Positions 21,539 through 34,663 are shown, numbered from the stretch's first letter. The stretch: DNA of 64,000 nucleotides from Corylus avellana (GCF_901000735.1 NC_081541.1:26185420-26249419); one strand, 5' to 3'. Made by a program: numbers and translations. The notes: generated from the letters alone by a model not told the origin.

Positions 21539-21736
21539 ATACATTAATTTGACATAATGACATGAAAGAAATCTGTAGCCTTAGCTTTATTTTTAGCATT
21601 AGCTTACCGTGGAATGCCACTTGGAAACGTGTGGATATGAGTCCCTATGTCAAATTAATGTGTGGATATGAGTCACTATGTCAAAACATTAAAAAATATA
21701 TATTTTAATGTATTTTCAAAACATTAAAAAAAAAAA

Positions 21737-22340
21737 GGAAAAATATAAAAAAGCCTCCCAAACTACCAGCCGTTTTCGATTTAGCTCCCTAATGTTCTAA
21801 AAGTGATAAAGTAGCCCCCCAAACTACCAAACGTTTGCATTTTGGCCACTCCGTTAGTCAAAACCGTTAGTTTGGACGGAAACTGCAAAACGACGTCGTT
21901 TGGTTAGGGGTAAGTTACTAAAATACCCTTGTATGATTTTTTTTATTATTATTAATTTTTTTTAAAAAAAATTTTATTAAAGAAGGAGCAAAATGGTGCT
22001 GTTTTGCTTAGGGTTCCCTTACCCTAAGCAAAACGGTGCCCTTTTTGCTTAGGGTAATAGTTGTCTATATACAATATCTTGATCGCTTCCTTCACGCAGC
22101 CCCTGATTGTCTCCTTCATGTAGCCCCCCGCACGGTGCCGTCTGATTGTCTCCTTCATGCAGCCCCCCGCACGGTGACATCTAATCGTCTCCTTCACACA
22201 AGCCCCCGCACGGAGTCGTCTACCCTATCGTCGCCTTCACGCAGCCCCCGCACGGTGCCGTCTCGCAGCCCCTGCACAATGCGGTCTCGTAGCCCCTACA
22301 CGGTGCCGTCTGCCTGATCGTCTCCCTCACGCAGACGGTC
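21737..22340 (+). repeat. Left TIR of the MuDR element
   Basis: It pairs with 28680-29268. Its inner half (22085-22340) is a degenerate tandem array of about 35-bp units with core TCGTCTCCTTCACGCAGCCC and CCGCACGGTGCCGTCT. At 21993-22045 a nested palindrome surrounds GCTTAGGGTTCCCTTACCCTAAGC. Confidence 0.85.
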
Positions 22341-23943
22341 CGGTCATCCTGCAAAACCTCAAAACCTGCAACACCTTTCGTCCCCTAAAACCCGCTGTCC
22401 ATCCAACCGATTGGCCACTGAAGGTAGCCCACTAATTTCCCAATTGAGTTGTTCCTATTTTTAAGGGTTTGTGGAGAATGGCTTTGGTTGTTTTGTAGAT
22501 GTATTGATGTTTTGATTTAGTGTGAAGGAAAATTGGCTTTATAGTGTCTGAAAGTGATATGGGTCCCTATGTTTATAAGATTTTTGTATGTATATTTTTT
22601 CCTTGTCTGCAAACCCGTTGTTTTTTAATTTAATTTTTTTGGTTAAAAATTGAAAGTTAGTGGTTGATGTGTTTATTGTCTGCTTATTGTCGGATGGGTT
22701 GGTTGTATGCTTTGTTTTTTTGCATTCTGCCTTCCCTTTGTTCTGTGGTCCCCCTTGTTGTAATGCATGCCACCTATGGTCCCCTTTGTTGTCTGTTGTA
22801 AAGGAAAAGAAAGAAGAAAAATCTGAACAAACCATGACAAGCAATACATCATAAGGTGAACGAAAATTAACAAAAAAGAAATGAAATTGTCCAAATGTAG
22901 AGCACCTACCCTGCATCTTTCAACCTACGGCTTGGGTGTCGAATTTTGATTTTTGTATGCTACATACCGCCATTTTATTTAAAATGCACTCCCAACAAAT
23001 GAGGAACTTTCAACAATTTTATTTAAAAACACATCTTGGGCTTGCAAAATCTTAAATGAACTCAAATAGAAAGTAGACATTAACAAAGAACCTTAGAAGT
23101 TGTATATATTTTGGCACGAAAAAAATCGTTAGATGTCGGCTGGTTGTTGTTGTAACAGTAAAATTCAGATATAAAATGCTTTTGTATTTTTATTTTTTCT
23201 TATAAAAAATGATTCGAACTTCTTCTGTATATATTGAATTAAAAAACCTGCTTGCTGGTAGCCGTTAGAACCACTCTTTCGTAAAAATGTTGGAAAAAGT
23301 TAAAAAGAAAGTGAAAATGTCATTAAAAAACACAAATGTCGACGAAGTAGTTGCATCTGTGGCCCAAATATACACGTTTTTCTCCCTTATGATGTGAGAG
23401 TTTGAATATTCAAATATTACCATTTTCTTCTCTTCGTTTCCTTTTTCTTTTTCTTTTTTCTTTTCATTTTATCTCTCCTTAATTATATGCATCATGCATG
23501 CATGGGAGAGGACAGAAATACGAATATGTCTCACTTTCATGATATTTTGTTGCTAAGTTTGAGAATGTCGAAGTTGACAAGAATGATGATGTTTTTATTT
23601 TTTTTAATCTTTTATTTCTTATTTTTTATTTTTTTAAGGGAAGCTTTCATATAAAATACTCATATGATCATATAAAGCTGCATGTGCCTTTATAATTGGG
23701 TGTACATAATTAATGACCATATATTGTCTAGATTTGTTTCCGAGATGTTCCCTTACTTTAGATTGCATGCCTTGTACAATTTAATGTTAATTATTATTTT
23801 TATTTTTCCTGTGAAGTGACTTTAATTAATTAGTTAAAGTTAAATTGTACTTAATAGTAGTTGATATTTACGTAAGCTTGAATTTATTATTTTTTTATAT
23901 TTTATTGAGTTGTTAATTTTCTTTAATTCTTTTATTGTTTAGG

Positions 23944-26640
23944 ATAACTATACGAGAGCTTGTGTTTGAGGTGCATTACGGTGGTAAGATTAATAAGGGG
24001 TTTACGTGCACATATGTGGGGGGTGAGGTAGATGTGCATGATGAGACGTATGACGAGGACAAATTGTCATTTTTTTTTAAATTGAGGGTATAGTAAAAAA
24101 CTATGGATACAAGTCAGGGGATCTGGTGTATTACTTACAACCAGGTTGTACTTTTCAAGGGGATTTGAAATTAATTTCATCAGATCATAATGTCTTGAAA
24201 ATGGTTGCTGCACATAAAAGGGTACCGGTTATTGAGTTGTACATTGTTTCATTTGATGAGGCTGCAGTTAATGATGATGAATATGAAGACGATAATGATG
24301 ATGATGATGGTGAATATGGTGAAAATAGTAGGATTGATCGAGATGATCCTTATTGGGAAGAAGTATTCGAACCAGACTTGTTTGATGAAGATAACAACCT
24401 ACCTAGGCCTTCCATGGCAGGAGGAAATGTTGAGGAGGGTGGTGTTGAGAGTAATGAGGAGGGTGATGGGGAGGGTAATAAGGGTGAGGATGGGGATGAG
24501 GATAATGATGAGGAAGGGGAGAGTGATGAGGCGGCGGAGGATGATAATCAAAATGCAAATGCAAGGGGAGCTAAAAAAGATAGTGGAAGGGGTCAGTGCT
24601 ATGGTGATGAGGTTGATGATGATGATGCAAACTCTAACATGGCCCGGAGTGACAGTCTTGTATCCCCTCCTATAAGTGACAAGGAGAATGAGGTTTCATC
24701 AATTTCCAGATGTGTAACTAGGCGAACAGAGTTTTAACAGATTGACATGTCGAATCCACAGTTGAGTAATGGGCAGATGTCTCCCTCAATCAAAGTCTTT
24801 AGAGAAGCAATTAGGGAAAACAATTTGAAGAAGGGGAAGGATATATGGTTTTAAAAAAATTACCTAGCCAAATGTATTGTCGTATGCAGGGATCCAGGTT
24901 GTAGGTATCGGGTTTACGGTCGTAAATGCAAGGATCAAGAGTCATTTGAAATCAGATTGATACATGATAAGCACACTTGTACAAGGCAGCATAGGAATTC
25001 AACTGTGAAATGTGGATGAATTGTTGATAAACTTATTGACAAGTTTAAAGTGCAACCTAACATGCCGTTGAAGGCAATTCTTGGGGAAGTGAAACACAAG
25101 TGGGGTGTTGATGTTAATAATTGCCAATTGTATAGGGCTAGAAGAATTGCAAAGAAAATGTTTCAGGGCAAAGTAAAGCTGCAATACAATAAGCTTTGGG
25201 ATTATTGTGAAACCATTAGACAAGCGAATCGGGGTAGTTGTGTGATGATGAAGGTTGATAGACCTTTACCTGACCATCCAGCATGTTTCCAAAGGTTGTA
25301 TTTCTCATTGGCTGCCATGAAGAAAGGTTTTCGAGCTGGTTGTAGGCCTATCATTGAGTTGAATAGATGCTTTTTGAAGGGGACTTATAAGGGACAACTT
25401 TTGTCGGCCATTTCGACAGATGACAATAATAACATGTACCCAGTAGCTCTTGTAGTTGTTGAGGCAAAAACCAAAGACAGTTGGATATGGTTTCTTGAGA
25501 CTTTGGTCTCAGATCTTGGCACCCCCCCTGCACAAGGATGGACATTTATTTCTGATCGTCAAAAGGTAACTATATTATAAGTTCATTATGTTTATTGCTT
25601 TTTGTTTTTCATTGTTTTCATCAAAAGATAACCAAGTGTTGTTTATTATTCATTGTGGTTGTAGGGGCTACAACCAGCGTTTGACGTGGTGCTTCCTAGG
25701 GGTGACCATCGGTTTTGTGTGAGGCATTTGTATGCGAACTACAGAGACGCAGGGCATCGTGGTCTTGCATTGAAGGACAAGTTATGGGCTGCGGCTGCAG
25801 CATACACTGAAGCTGAATTCCATAAGGAAATTGATGAATTGAAGCATATAAGCGAGGATGCATACAACTACTTGTCAAATGTTGACCCAAGCTTATGGTC
25901 CAGGGCTTGGTTCAATATATTCCCGAGGTGTGATCTACTTGTCAACAACCTTTGTGAGTGCTTCAATGCTTACATCCTGAATGCGCGTGACCTGCCGATC
26001 ATATCCATGCTGGAATTCATAAGGAAGAAGTTGATGAAGAGAGATCAAGTGAAGAAGGATGGCATCCGCACCATGACTGGTAGGCTATGTCCAAGGGTTG
26101 TTGCCAAATTGGACGAAATTGGACAGGTTGATGGGCATTGCTACAGTACATAAGCTTGGGCTGGGTTATACGAAGTAGCCCACAATAATAAACAATATGT
26201 TATGAATTTGTTGAGGAAAACTTGTGACTGTAGACAGTGGGACATGACAGGAATCCCCTGTGCATATGCAATGTCTGCAATTTGGTTTTTTAATGCAAAC
26301 CCCAAGGATTACGTAGATGATTGGTATACTATTGAGATGTATAAAAAGGCCTATGATGACATTGTGTATCCAATGCCTGGAGAGGACCAATGGGTGAAGA
26401 CTAACTACGACCAAGTGGACCCCCTAGAAGTAGAATACAATCAGGGAGGCCCAGAAAAGTAAGGACAAGGGGTCCAGAAGAGCCGGTTAATCAATACCGT
26501 ATGAGGAAGGGTAGAGTGAGGATAAGATGCGGCAATTGCAGAGGGATTAGACACAATAGCAGAGCATGTCCACGGAACAAAACAGAGGCAGTGAATTATA
26601 GGAGAGGAGGCAATAGTGCAAGACAGCATGAGGTGAGTTA
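23944..26640 (+). pseudogene. MuDR transposase, degenerate
   Basis: Compared with the intact - strand paralogue (58-60 kb), the start codon is ATA instead of ATG (23944-23946, right after a 3' splice site). A frameshift lies near 24080. Stops fall at 24735, in WF*KNYL (about 24855) and in KCG*IVDKL (about 25018), and another frame change comes after 26150. Domain order: N-terminal PB1-like region, a long Asp/Glu-rich linker, MuDR DNA-binding domain, MULE DDE domain (25281-25565, then intron 25566-25664), SWIM zinc finger and a CCHC knuckle (CGNCRGIRHNSRAC). The first DDE Asp is gone: the GVDGC motif reads IELNRC. The SWIM His is also lost (CAYA instead of CPHA). It cannot catalyse transposition. 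Confidence 0.9.
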
Positions 26641-27459
26641 CTACATGTTTTTCTTTTCTTTTTTTCTCCTGTTCATTATATATATTGTATTATGTTAATA
26701 TTTGACAAGTTTATTGTCATAGGTACAACATGATAGTGGTCGAAGTTTACATGGTCCGACCCCAACTCCCTAGCCAACCATTGATGCTAAAACAGTAAGT
26801 GATAATCTATTTAAATGTCATTACTCATTGCAGTTAGTTCACGATGCTATTAGTTTTGCACTTTTCAGTAGCAATCTACAACGTCAACTTCGCCAATTCA
26901 ATTTCAAAACCTTTCTTCTGATCAGCTATTTGGGCATCAAACTGTGACATAGAGAGCATAGCTTCTTCGTCAACCCACATAAAATAATCACAACCACAAT
27001 CACCTTCGTTTTGCATATTTCATAAATGAGAATTACTAACCAATTCACAAACAGAGTGTAATATAATTCACAATGGAGTTCTTCCATGTTATTTGATTTC
27101 AGAGAGTCAAAAAGAAAAGAAGAAGAAAAAAATGACAACAACAAAAGGAGACCTTCTGAGCTTTCAAATTATTTCTATTTCTGGAGTGTGAAACAGTTAC
27201 ATCTCTATACATGGTTTTCGTTCAATTTTCCAATACTCCAATGGAAGAGACACAAAAACTTTGTCAAACAAGGCCGGCCTTATTTGGTAATGGACATGCC
27301 TAAGTCTAATAATAAAAAAAAAAAAAGTCAAAAGACCCACCTTTATAATTAACATTATCTTTATTTGCTTAGAAAAATAAATAAATAAATAATTGGTGTC
27401 TGCTCTAAGAGACAGGGAAAGCTAAAATAGTCACATGGAATGGGAATATATACCATGTA

Positions 27460-27495
<36 letters not shown>

Positions 27496-28679
27496 GGGAG
27501 CGGGAATGGGGGAATATGTACAAAGTTGACCTCCCTCTAAAGTCTAATTACATACGTTTTCATCATGTACATAAAAACAATGTCATTAAACTTCAAGAAG
27601 CAATTAACCAAATAATTAAAGCAAAAGAGGATAATAATTAAACTTATGACTATGTGTATTAATTGTGAGTATCAAAATGAATTTGAGGAGATTTGGTTTA
27701 TATATAATTGAGTGGTTAATTGTCAAATCATTAGAATGCCATGTCTCTCTTGTAATGATGGGATTGTCTCTAATTGATTTGTTTTAAAGCAAATCTAATT
27801 GGTCCAAACATATCTCTATGAACAGAAGAAATTAAAAAAAAAAAAAAAAAACAATGTTGGTTATATATCTTCATCAGGGTTCTTTTTGAAGCAAGAATCT
27901 ACATGAAAAGTAAACGCCACATAATGGAGAAAAAGGTGGTGTCTTTACTTATTAAAAGATAACAAGCCACTGTCCAACATTCTTTCAGCAAGTATATGAT
28001 GGTCCTAAAGCAAATAACACCACAAAGTAAATATGCTATTGGGATACAAAGTACAAAGTGATGAACGGGTCTCAGAAAATGGGGTCTTGCATTTCAAAAG
28101 TAGATGAATATGTTCATCAAATATCTTTTTTTTTTTTTTTTTTTTTTTCTTTTTTTCTTTCTTTCATTTTTTGGCAGCCTACCTACTCAAACAAATTCAT
28201 ATTATTGGAGGCCTAAGTCTTCTATTCTCACCACAGAATCAAATGAAAAATGTATAATATAAGTAGTCATCATCAAAAACATCAAATGGAACCCACAAAA
28301 AAGCAGAGACCCACAAATGGAACCCACAAAAAAACATTGACTACACAACATGTAACACATCTCTTAGAAGAGACTCACAAATCCAAACTAGCAATCACTG
28401 TACAAAATTCAATCAAACGGAGAAAAGCAGCAAGAAAGAAAGAAAAAAAATCGAAAACCCCTAATTTTTAAAACCTAAATTCGCACCTTGTATTTACCAC
28501 ATCCAATAAACCTTCTACCAAGATTTTTCTGCGTGTGAGAAGTCATCACTCGTGATTCAATTCCACATAGGCATTTCGTACACGCAGAGGTAGACTTCGC
28601 CGGTGAACTTCCCACTGACAGTACACAGCCACTCTCATCATCTTCGCCGGCGAACTTCTCCATCGTTGACGACGGGACG

Positions 28680-29268
28680 ACGGGACCGACTGCGTGAGTG
28701 AGTCATGAGGGAGACGATCAAGCAGACGGCATCGTGCTGGGGCTGCGAGACGGCAGCGTGCGGGGGCTGGGAGACGGTTGCGTGAAGGCGACGATCGAGC
28801 AGACGGCACCATGCGGGGGCTGCATGAAGGAGATGATCAGACGACACCGTGCGGGGGCCTGCGTGAAGGAGACAATCGGGGGCTGCGTGAAGGAGACGAT
28901 CAAGATATTGTATATATACAACTATTACCCGAAGCAAAAACGGCGCCGTTTTGCTTAGGGTAAGGGAACCCTAAGCAAAATGGTGCCGTTTTGCTCATTC
29001 TTTAAAAAATAAAAAATAAAAATAAATAAAAATAAATAAAATAAATAAAAAATAAAAATAAAATAAAATCATATAAGGGCATTTTATTAACTTACCCCTA
29101 ACCAAACGACTTTGTTTTGCAGTTTCCGTCCAGACTAATAGTTTTGACTAACGGAGTGGCCAAAATGCAAATGTTTGGTAGTTTGGGGGGCTACTTTATC
29201 ACTTTTGGAATATTAAGGGGCTAAATCGAAAATGGCTGTTAGTTTGTGGGGCTTTTTTATATTTTTCC
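28680..29268 (-). repeat. Right TIR of the MuDR element
   Basis: This is the reverse complement of the left TIR. It includes the tandem GGGGGCTGCGTGAAGGAGAC units (28690-28905) and the palindromic GCTTAGGGTAAGGGAACCCT zone (28955-28985). It ends GGGGCTTTTTTATATTTTTCC at 29268. Confidence 0.85.
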
Positions 29269-29399
29269 AAAAAAAAAAAATTACTAAGGAGTTGTGGGAG
29301 GTTGAAGCTAAAAAAACGTTTTTGAAAAGAAATTGATGAGAATGCAAAATGTTATATTTTTCTCCCTTAATGTTTAGTCTTTTATACTTATTTGGTGCC

Positions 29400-31020
29400 T
29401 AAATGTACTCATTATTCTTTTATTTTGATTTAGGATGCAAATGGAGGTGTTAAATGCAAAACAAAGCTAATTGGGCAATTTTGGACAGTTTCGACATCGC
29501 TTTGTAATCTAGGAGTAACTCTCTCATACAAGCTTCGATTGAGATGATTGAAGATGCAATGGAACACCATGAAAAAGATCTACAACTTTTATGGTTTACG
29601 TTTTGAGAGATACTGAATGCATAAAAGTAGAAATCCGGCTTTAAGTTGCTGCACCTACACTGTTGACGTTCTGGAATGTTCCTTAGCATACAAATCTAAT
29701 ATACAGATCTGACGTGGTTTATTTGCGGAAGTTTTCAAATCTGGTGCACGAAAGTTCCAGTTGAAAATACCACCTTCCTAGTTATATTAGGACTTTATTT
29801 TATTTTTAATATTTTCCTTAATTAGTCAGATTTGGATATTGTTATTTAAGGATAATATTTAGAATATTTTTTTTAGGAGATTTTGTAGGCTTCTAATATG
29901 AGGCATGAATGTGTATAAAGAGGGGGGGAATCATCAGACTAGAGACGCATCTTCTCCCCTCTTCTCTAACTTCTCCTTTGAGTTTTAATCATGGCCTTGA
30001 GCGGCTAAACTTTCATGATTGGTCGAAGGAAACAGAAGCCTCGGAATCAATAAAACTGTGAGATCTAATTTGTTTTTATTGTTCAATTTATGATTTGAGT
30101 ATCAGATGTTCTTCTGTGCCTATTTTCATGATTATCTTGTTTAATTACTAGGAGGCCTACTAGTTTATTATTCATTTCAATCTACTACTAGGTTAGATAT
30201 CAAATCTGTAATTGTTTGATCCCTCCACTTTATGAAGCAACAAAGATTTAATGATTTGTTGCGTCAGAAAATATTAGATCGTAGGAAGAATGTTTGACAA
30301 AATTAAATGCAACCGTTTGTGCTTGAGTTGTTTAACTTCATCGATCTCTTTAATTCTTAAGGCTGCTACTAGATTAAACCTTTAGCGCTTGTCTTGGGTT
30401 GTTTAGTAGTTAAGGTTAATTAGATCTACTACTAGGTTATTATTCATTTCAATCTACTACTAGGTTAGATATCAAATCTGTAATTGTTTGATCCCTCCAA
30501 TTTATGAAGCAACAAAGATTTAATGATTTGTTGCGTCAGAAAATATTAGATCGTAGGAAGAATGTTTGACAAAATTAAATGCAACCGCTTGTGCTTGAGT
30601 TGTTTAACTTCATCGATCTCTTTAATTCTTAAGGCTGCTACTAGATTAAACCTTTAGCGCTTGTCTTGGGTTGTTTAGTAGTTAAGGTTCATTAGATCGT
30701 TTGTTTTCTAATTAACCGCGACTAAGAAGAGATAGGAAAATAGTTCAAACGGTGAATATTCAAAGTATGAATTGATTGATGGTGGATGTTGACTTATACC
30801 AATGTTTGTTCTTTTGATTGATTTCGATATTTTAATATGAATTGTTCCTTAGTTGTTCTTCTTAAAATTGTTTTCGTTATACTCAAACCTCCTCTCCCCC
30901 CATCCTTGTTCACCTAGCATAAAACTAGGTTAAATATTCTCCGTGGGAACGACCCTTACTCACACTACTACATGTATTTTTAGAAGTATAGGTTTTAGTT
31001 TTGGTTGCCAGGGACAACAC
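29400..31020 (+). mobile_element. Probable LTR of a Gypsy-type element
   Basis: The texture and a near-terminal motif (CCGTGGGAACGACCCTTACTC, 30942-30962) are those of long plant Gypsy LTRs. The following GGTTGCCAGGGACAACACAC (31000-31021) resembles a decayed TGGCGCCGTTGCCGGGGAC primer-binding site. A possible start is TGTTAAATGC at 29448. No partner LTR or coding region was found, so it may be a solo LTR. No ORF of note is present. The next 480 bp (31021-31500) hold nothing recognisable. Confidence 0.45.
30165..30699. repeat. Tandem duplication, 272-bp offset
   Basis: Two nearly identical copies (30165-30427 and 30437-30699) share TTATTATTCATTTCAATCTA and GTTGCGTCAGAAAATATTAG; only single-base differences were noticed (for example CCACTT/CCAATT). 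It lies within the probable LTR. Confidence 0.9.
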
Positions 31021-31504
31021 ACCAGAAATTAAAATTATTTTCAAAACATAAAAGAAATAAAGTATTGGAATCATTACTTACTAAGTTTATGTTGATTAGT
31101 TTATTTTTTATTTTTTACTTCAGCCAGGAAGATGCTCAGTAGGTGGCTCAAATAGCAGGCTAGCATAGATGGAATGACAAATGTTAGAGTATATCATGGA
31201 GTTCAAGAATAATAGTCACAGTTAAACAAATATCACTAAGTCACACTTAAAAACTATCACCGACTTACAATTGACGTCTACTTATAGTTAAAGACTATCA
31301 CCCAGCTAACCTAGCTAGTGTAGAAGTCTATTTGTATTTAACATGATTCTCATATAAATAAGAGCATGTTATATTGTAAACTCATTCCATTAGGCCATGG
31401 GGTTGGTGATTGTATGGACCTGATTGTATTGAAGTTGGTTGTATTTTGGTCGTAAATATTAATGTATTTTGTTTGAAACTATTATGGATGTTGGTGTTTA
31501 ATAT

Positions 31505-31802
31505 CACTACAAAAAATCTTTTGATTAGTAACGAAACATTAGTAATGTGTGCAGCGTGTTACTAATTTGGACATTAATAAATCAGCAATCATCAAATCCT
31601 AAGTGAGTAGCAATGTCAAAGTATACGAAGGTCATACTCAACAATATTCAGGTTTAGTGACGTGTATAAATGTCGCATAAACAACTTCAACATTATATCT
31701 ACACTACCAACACATACCTGAGTTTATATACATAGTTTCAATGATAATCCATTCAAAATGTCAAAATGATCTGAAATTACGAAGCATATATATGATCTAC
31801 GC

Positions 31803-31840
<38 letters not shown>

Positions 31841-33032
31841 TAAAAATCACAATGTTAAGACTAGGAAAACACCAAGCATTTCCGTGTGTGTATATATATA
31901 TAATATTAATACTAAAAATCACAATGTTATTTATTTTTAATAACATTGGGAGTAAGTCGATTGATCGCTTCATAATTGTTATATTAATTTTAATAGTGTA
32001 ACTATCAATACAATATGATAAATATATCTATGGTTTACCAATTAATCAATTTATAATGCTAATCATTTCATCAGAGATATATCATTCAAGCCACAGCGTC
32101 ATGCATGGTATATATATGTGGTAGTCATTATATGAATCGGTATGATTTTATGATTAAATTATATATATCACACCAATTCCCAATGCCAATATGATTAAAT
32201 CTTATAAATCATACCAATTTTTATTAGATTATATATATGTACATTTTTCCTTCGATAATGTTAAATATTGTTTTTTGTAAGGTCAAAATAGTTAACAGTA
32301 TGTCCAGTGTAGCAGTGTGTGATGAGATCTGCTATACTGGCAACCATACTTAATAGTCTTACATTCTAGTAGTCACATATAAATTGGACAGCTACGCGAG
32401 GTGCTCATACAAGCTCAAGCAGATCTTCTCACGGTGGAAGAAATTTGACAGGTAAAGAAATTGTTCTGTGAGTTACGTACGTACTTAATTATTTAATTAA
32501 AAACGAATAAACCTCAGTTCCAAGAAATTATATCTTCAACCAAAACATTCAATGAGTAAGCGGAAGCCCTTTTGAAATTAATAAGCTATTCAAGAACACA
32601 TGGAAAGCTTTATATACTTCAGTAACATGAAGAATTTATACTTAAGCAACAAATGGAACACTTTCTACTTTTAGATAAGGTGTAAATTTTACCTTCTTTA
32701 GTATATATTATTATGAAATATATAATGAAATTATTATGAAAACTAAATAAATCATTTTCGTATATATTATGGAATTACTAATATAATGTTAATAGTATAA
32801 TATTTTAGTGTCTTTATTAATATGAAAATAATTAATAAGAAAAAAAAATAGTAACATGCTAGTTTGACACGTTACTAATTAGTTAGACACGTTAGCAATT
32901 GGTAACGTGTCAAATTTAACATGTTACAAACATATTTAGTAACGAGTTACAAATTGACACATTAATAAATAGTAACATGGCAAAAAGTAATGAACAGCAG
33001 ACACGTTACTAATACTGAAGTTTTTTGTAGTG
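31505..33032. mobile_element. Complete non-autonomous CACTA element
   Basis: It starts CACTACAAAAAATC and ends TTTTTTGTAGTG, with the 3-bp target duplication TAT on both sides (31502-31504, 33033-33035). Subterminal copies of GTAACGTGTCAAAT / ACACGTTACTAAT-type motifs fill the last 200 bp, and GTAACG/GTTACT motifs occur at the left end. The 1528-bp interior has no transposase, only AT-rich DNA and a (TA)n tract at 31805-31838. It could only move with a transposase in trans. Confidence 0.92.
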
Positions 33033-33084
33033 TATTTAGCCTACATGATCCACTTGGTCATATGGCAAAATAGTATTTTGAAAA

Positions 33085-33268
33085 GAGTAATGATATACGT
33101 ACTCTTACTTTCCTACTCTTACTCTTATACATTTTTAGATGACACCCATTTTCACCATTGAATTTATGATAAATTACTATTGGATTTTGATCCAATGGTG
33201 AGAGTGGAATCACTTAATAATGTGTTAGAGTGAGAGTAAAAAAATAGAAGTGCGTGTAACATTACTCA
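33085..33268. mobile_element. Short fold-back MITE
   Basis: The termini GAGTAATGATATACG and CGTGTAACATTACTC are imperfect inverted repeats flanked by A-rich sequence (AAAA on both sides). The middle contains CACCATTGAATTTATGATAA paired with ATTGGATTTTGATCCAATGGTG. It is non-coding. Confidence 0.6.
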
Positions 33269-33943
33269 AAAGAAAAACAATTAAGAGAAAAGGAAATCGA
33301 CTAGATCCTACACGTTAAATGGGTCACATATACTATGTTGTACCTAGGAGTGAAAATGTGGATGAGGATGCGGTTATTAGCAATATCCAAATCCGCAAAA
33401 TGCGGATATTTTTGGTATCCGTATCCGCATCATGCACTTACTATATGCATCCATGCGGTTAATAAATGCAGTTATTATCCGTTATTCGCATATGAGGTAA
33501 TAAGCATTTTGAAGTTGTAATTAATGCTTTTAGTAAAAGCAAAAAAGCATTATCTATAATTGAATAATATTATTCATATCAAACTTGCTAATCATTTTGT
33601 GAGGAAATTTTAATTTCATACATTATTTAGCTTCTTGTATCATCTATGTATAGTTGGAGTCGGGAAAAAAAAGTTTGAAAATAATAATAATAATAATATA
33701 AGACAATTAAGTCAAAACTAATTAGAAGATCATTTACCAAACATTAAAATCCAACAACATTACAAATCCAGCAAATATAAAAAAAAAAAAAATTCAAAAA
33801 AATAAATTACAAATCCAACAAATATAAAAAAAAAAAAAAAAAAATTAAAACAGGGTTGTGGTTATGATAGTAGAAAATAACCTAACCGAAAAGGTTACAA
33901 ACCTATCAAATTTAAAACGATGTCGTTTCAATGAATTTAATTT
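33269..33943. other. Non-coding stretch with possible hAT terminus
   Basis: Around 33345-33450 the sequence GGAGTGAAAATGTGGATGAG followed by repeated ATGCGGTTATT / AATCCGCAAAATGCGGAT phrases resembles the subterminal region of Ac/Ds-like hAT elements. The other end was not found. The rest is AT-rich with A-runs. Confidence 0.3.
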
Positions 33944-34618
33944 TGTTGATAATGGCTCAAATTGTCAATAAGTGTGAAGATAATTGCTGGAAAATATCAA
34001 TATTCAAGTTGGTGGGCTCAAGCCATATTTATCTATAAGAAGATAATGTTAGTTTTAAAAGGAGTTCAAGAACAACTGGAATTAGATTTTTTGGAGAAAA
34101 CGTGTGTGGATAAACATGTGGGCTGCAATGCTTATCTTCATCATGGAAAAGACTTTGTATTCATGATGATTTCGTTTTCCCAGTAGCAATTGGATTAAAA
34201 TTGTTCTCTTATTTTTCATGATTAAGCCTCTATAAAAGGACATGCAGTCCTTGGTTAAGGTGGATCCGGAAAATTCAAATTGGTGAGAGCACTTTGTGGC
34301 ATTTACAAAGTGTAGAGAATTTTTCTTTACTAGGAATTTGAGAGGGACAGTTGAGTGGGGTGTACAAGGGGTTAAGGGCTTGGGTTTGGGATATTAAACT
34401 TGAGCGGTTCAGACTTGTACTATTATACTCAATATTTCTCAATAGTAAAGAAGGAGACCGGATCACGCCCCATAGACGTAGGCATATTACCGAACCACAT
34501 AAACTTTGTGTACGTGTGTGATTGGTGTGTGTTCTCGTGTGTTTTCTTTTCAAACTTGTCTTTCGCATAAAGGGCTGGTAGGAAATTGGTTGCCAATTAA
34601 TTATCAATTTTCTCAACA
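33944..34618 (+). repeat. 5' LTR of the Copia element
   Basis: It contains a probable TATA region, CCTCTATAAAAGGACATGCA at 34227-34246, so transcription would start near 34260. The same sequence in the 3' LTR (36151-36170) could drive transcription towards the chitinase C region about 1.4 kb downstream. Confidence 0.9.
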
Positions 34619-34663
34619 ATTGGTATCAAAGCCAGGTTACGGATTTCTACTCGTTAAGAAGAA

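Larger units (their letters stand above)
21737..29268 (+). mobile_element. Full-length MuDR-type Mutator element (7.5 kb) with long TIRs
   Basis: Long terminal inverted repeats (about 21737-22340 and 28680-29268) begin GGAAAAATATAAAAAAGCC and enclose a + strand MuDR transposase pseudogene. Matching landmarks on both sides include ACTACCAAACGTTTGCATTT, CCGTTTTGCTTAGGGTAAGG and an array of GTCTCCTTCACGCAGCCCCC units. Both flanks are A-runs (21726-21736 and from 29269), so the 9-bp target duplication is probably poly(A) and cannot be distinguished. The interior also contains a (TTA)n tract (27459-27495) and AT-rich filler. It is structurally autonomous but the gene is dead. Confidence 0.88.

Noticed and set aside
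24205..24675. Met/Arg-rich frame overlapping the MuDR pseudogene
   Set aside because: Out-of-frame reading of the GATGATGAT acidic linker.
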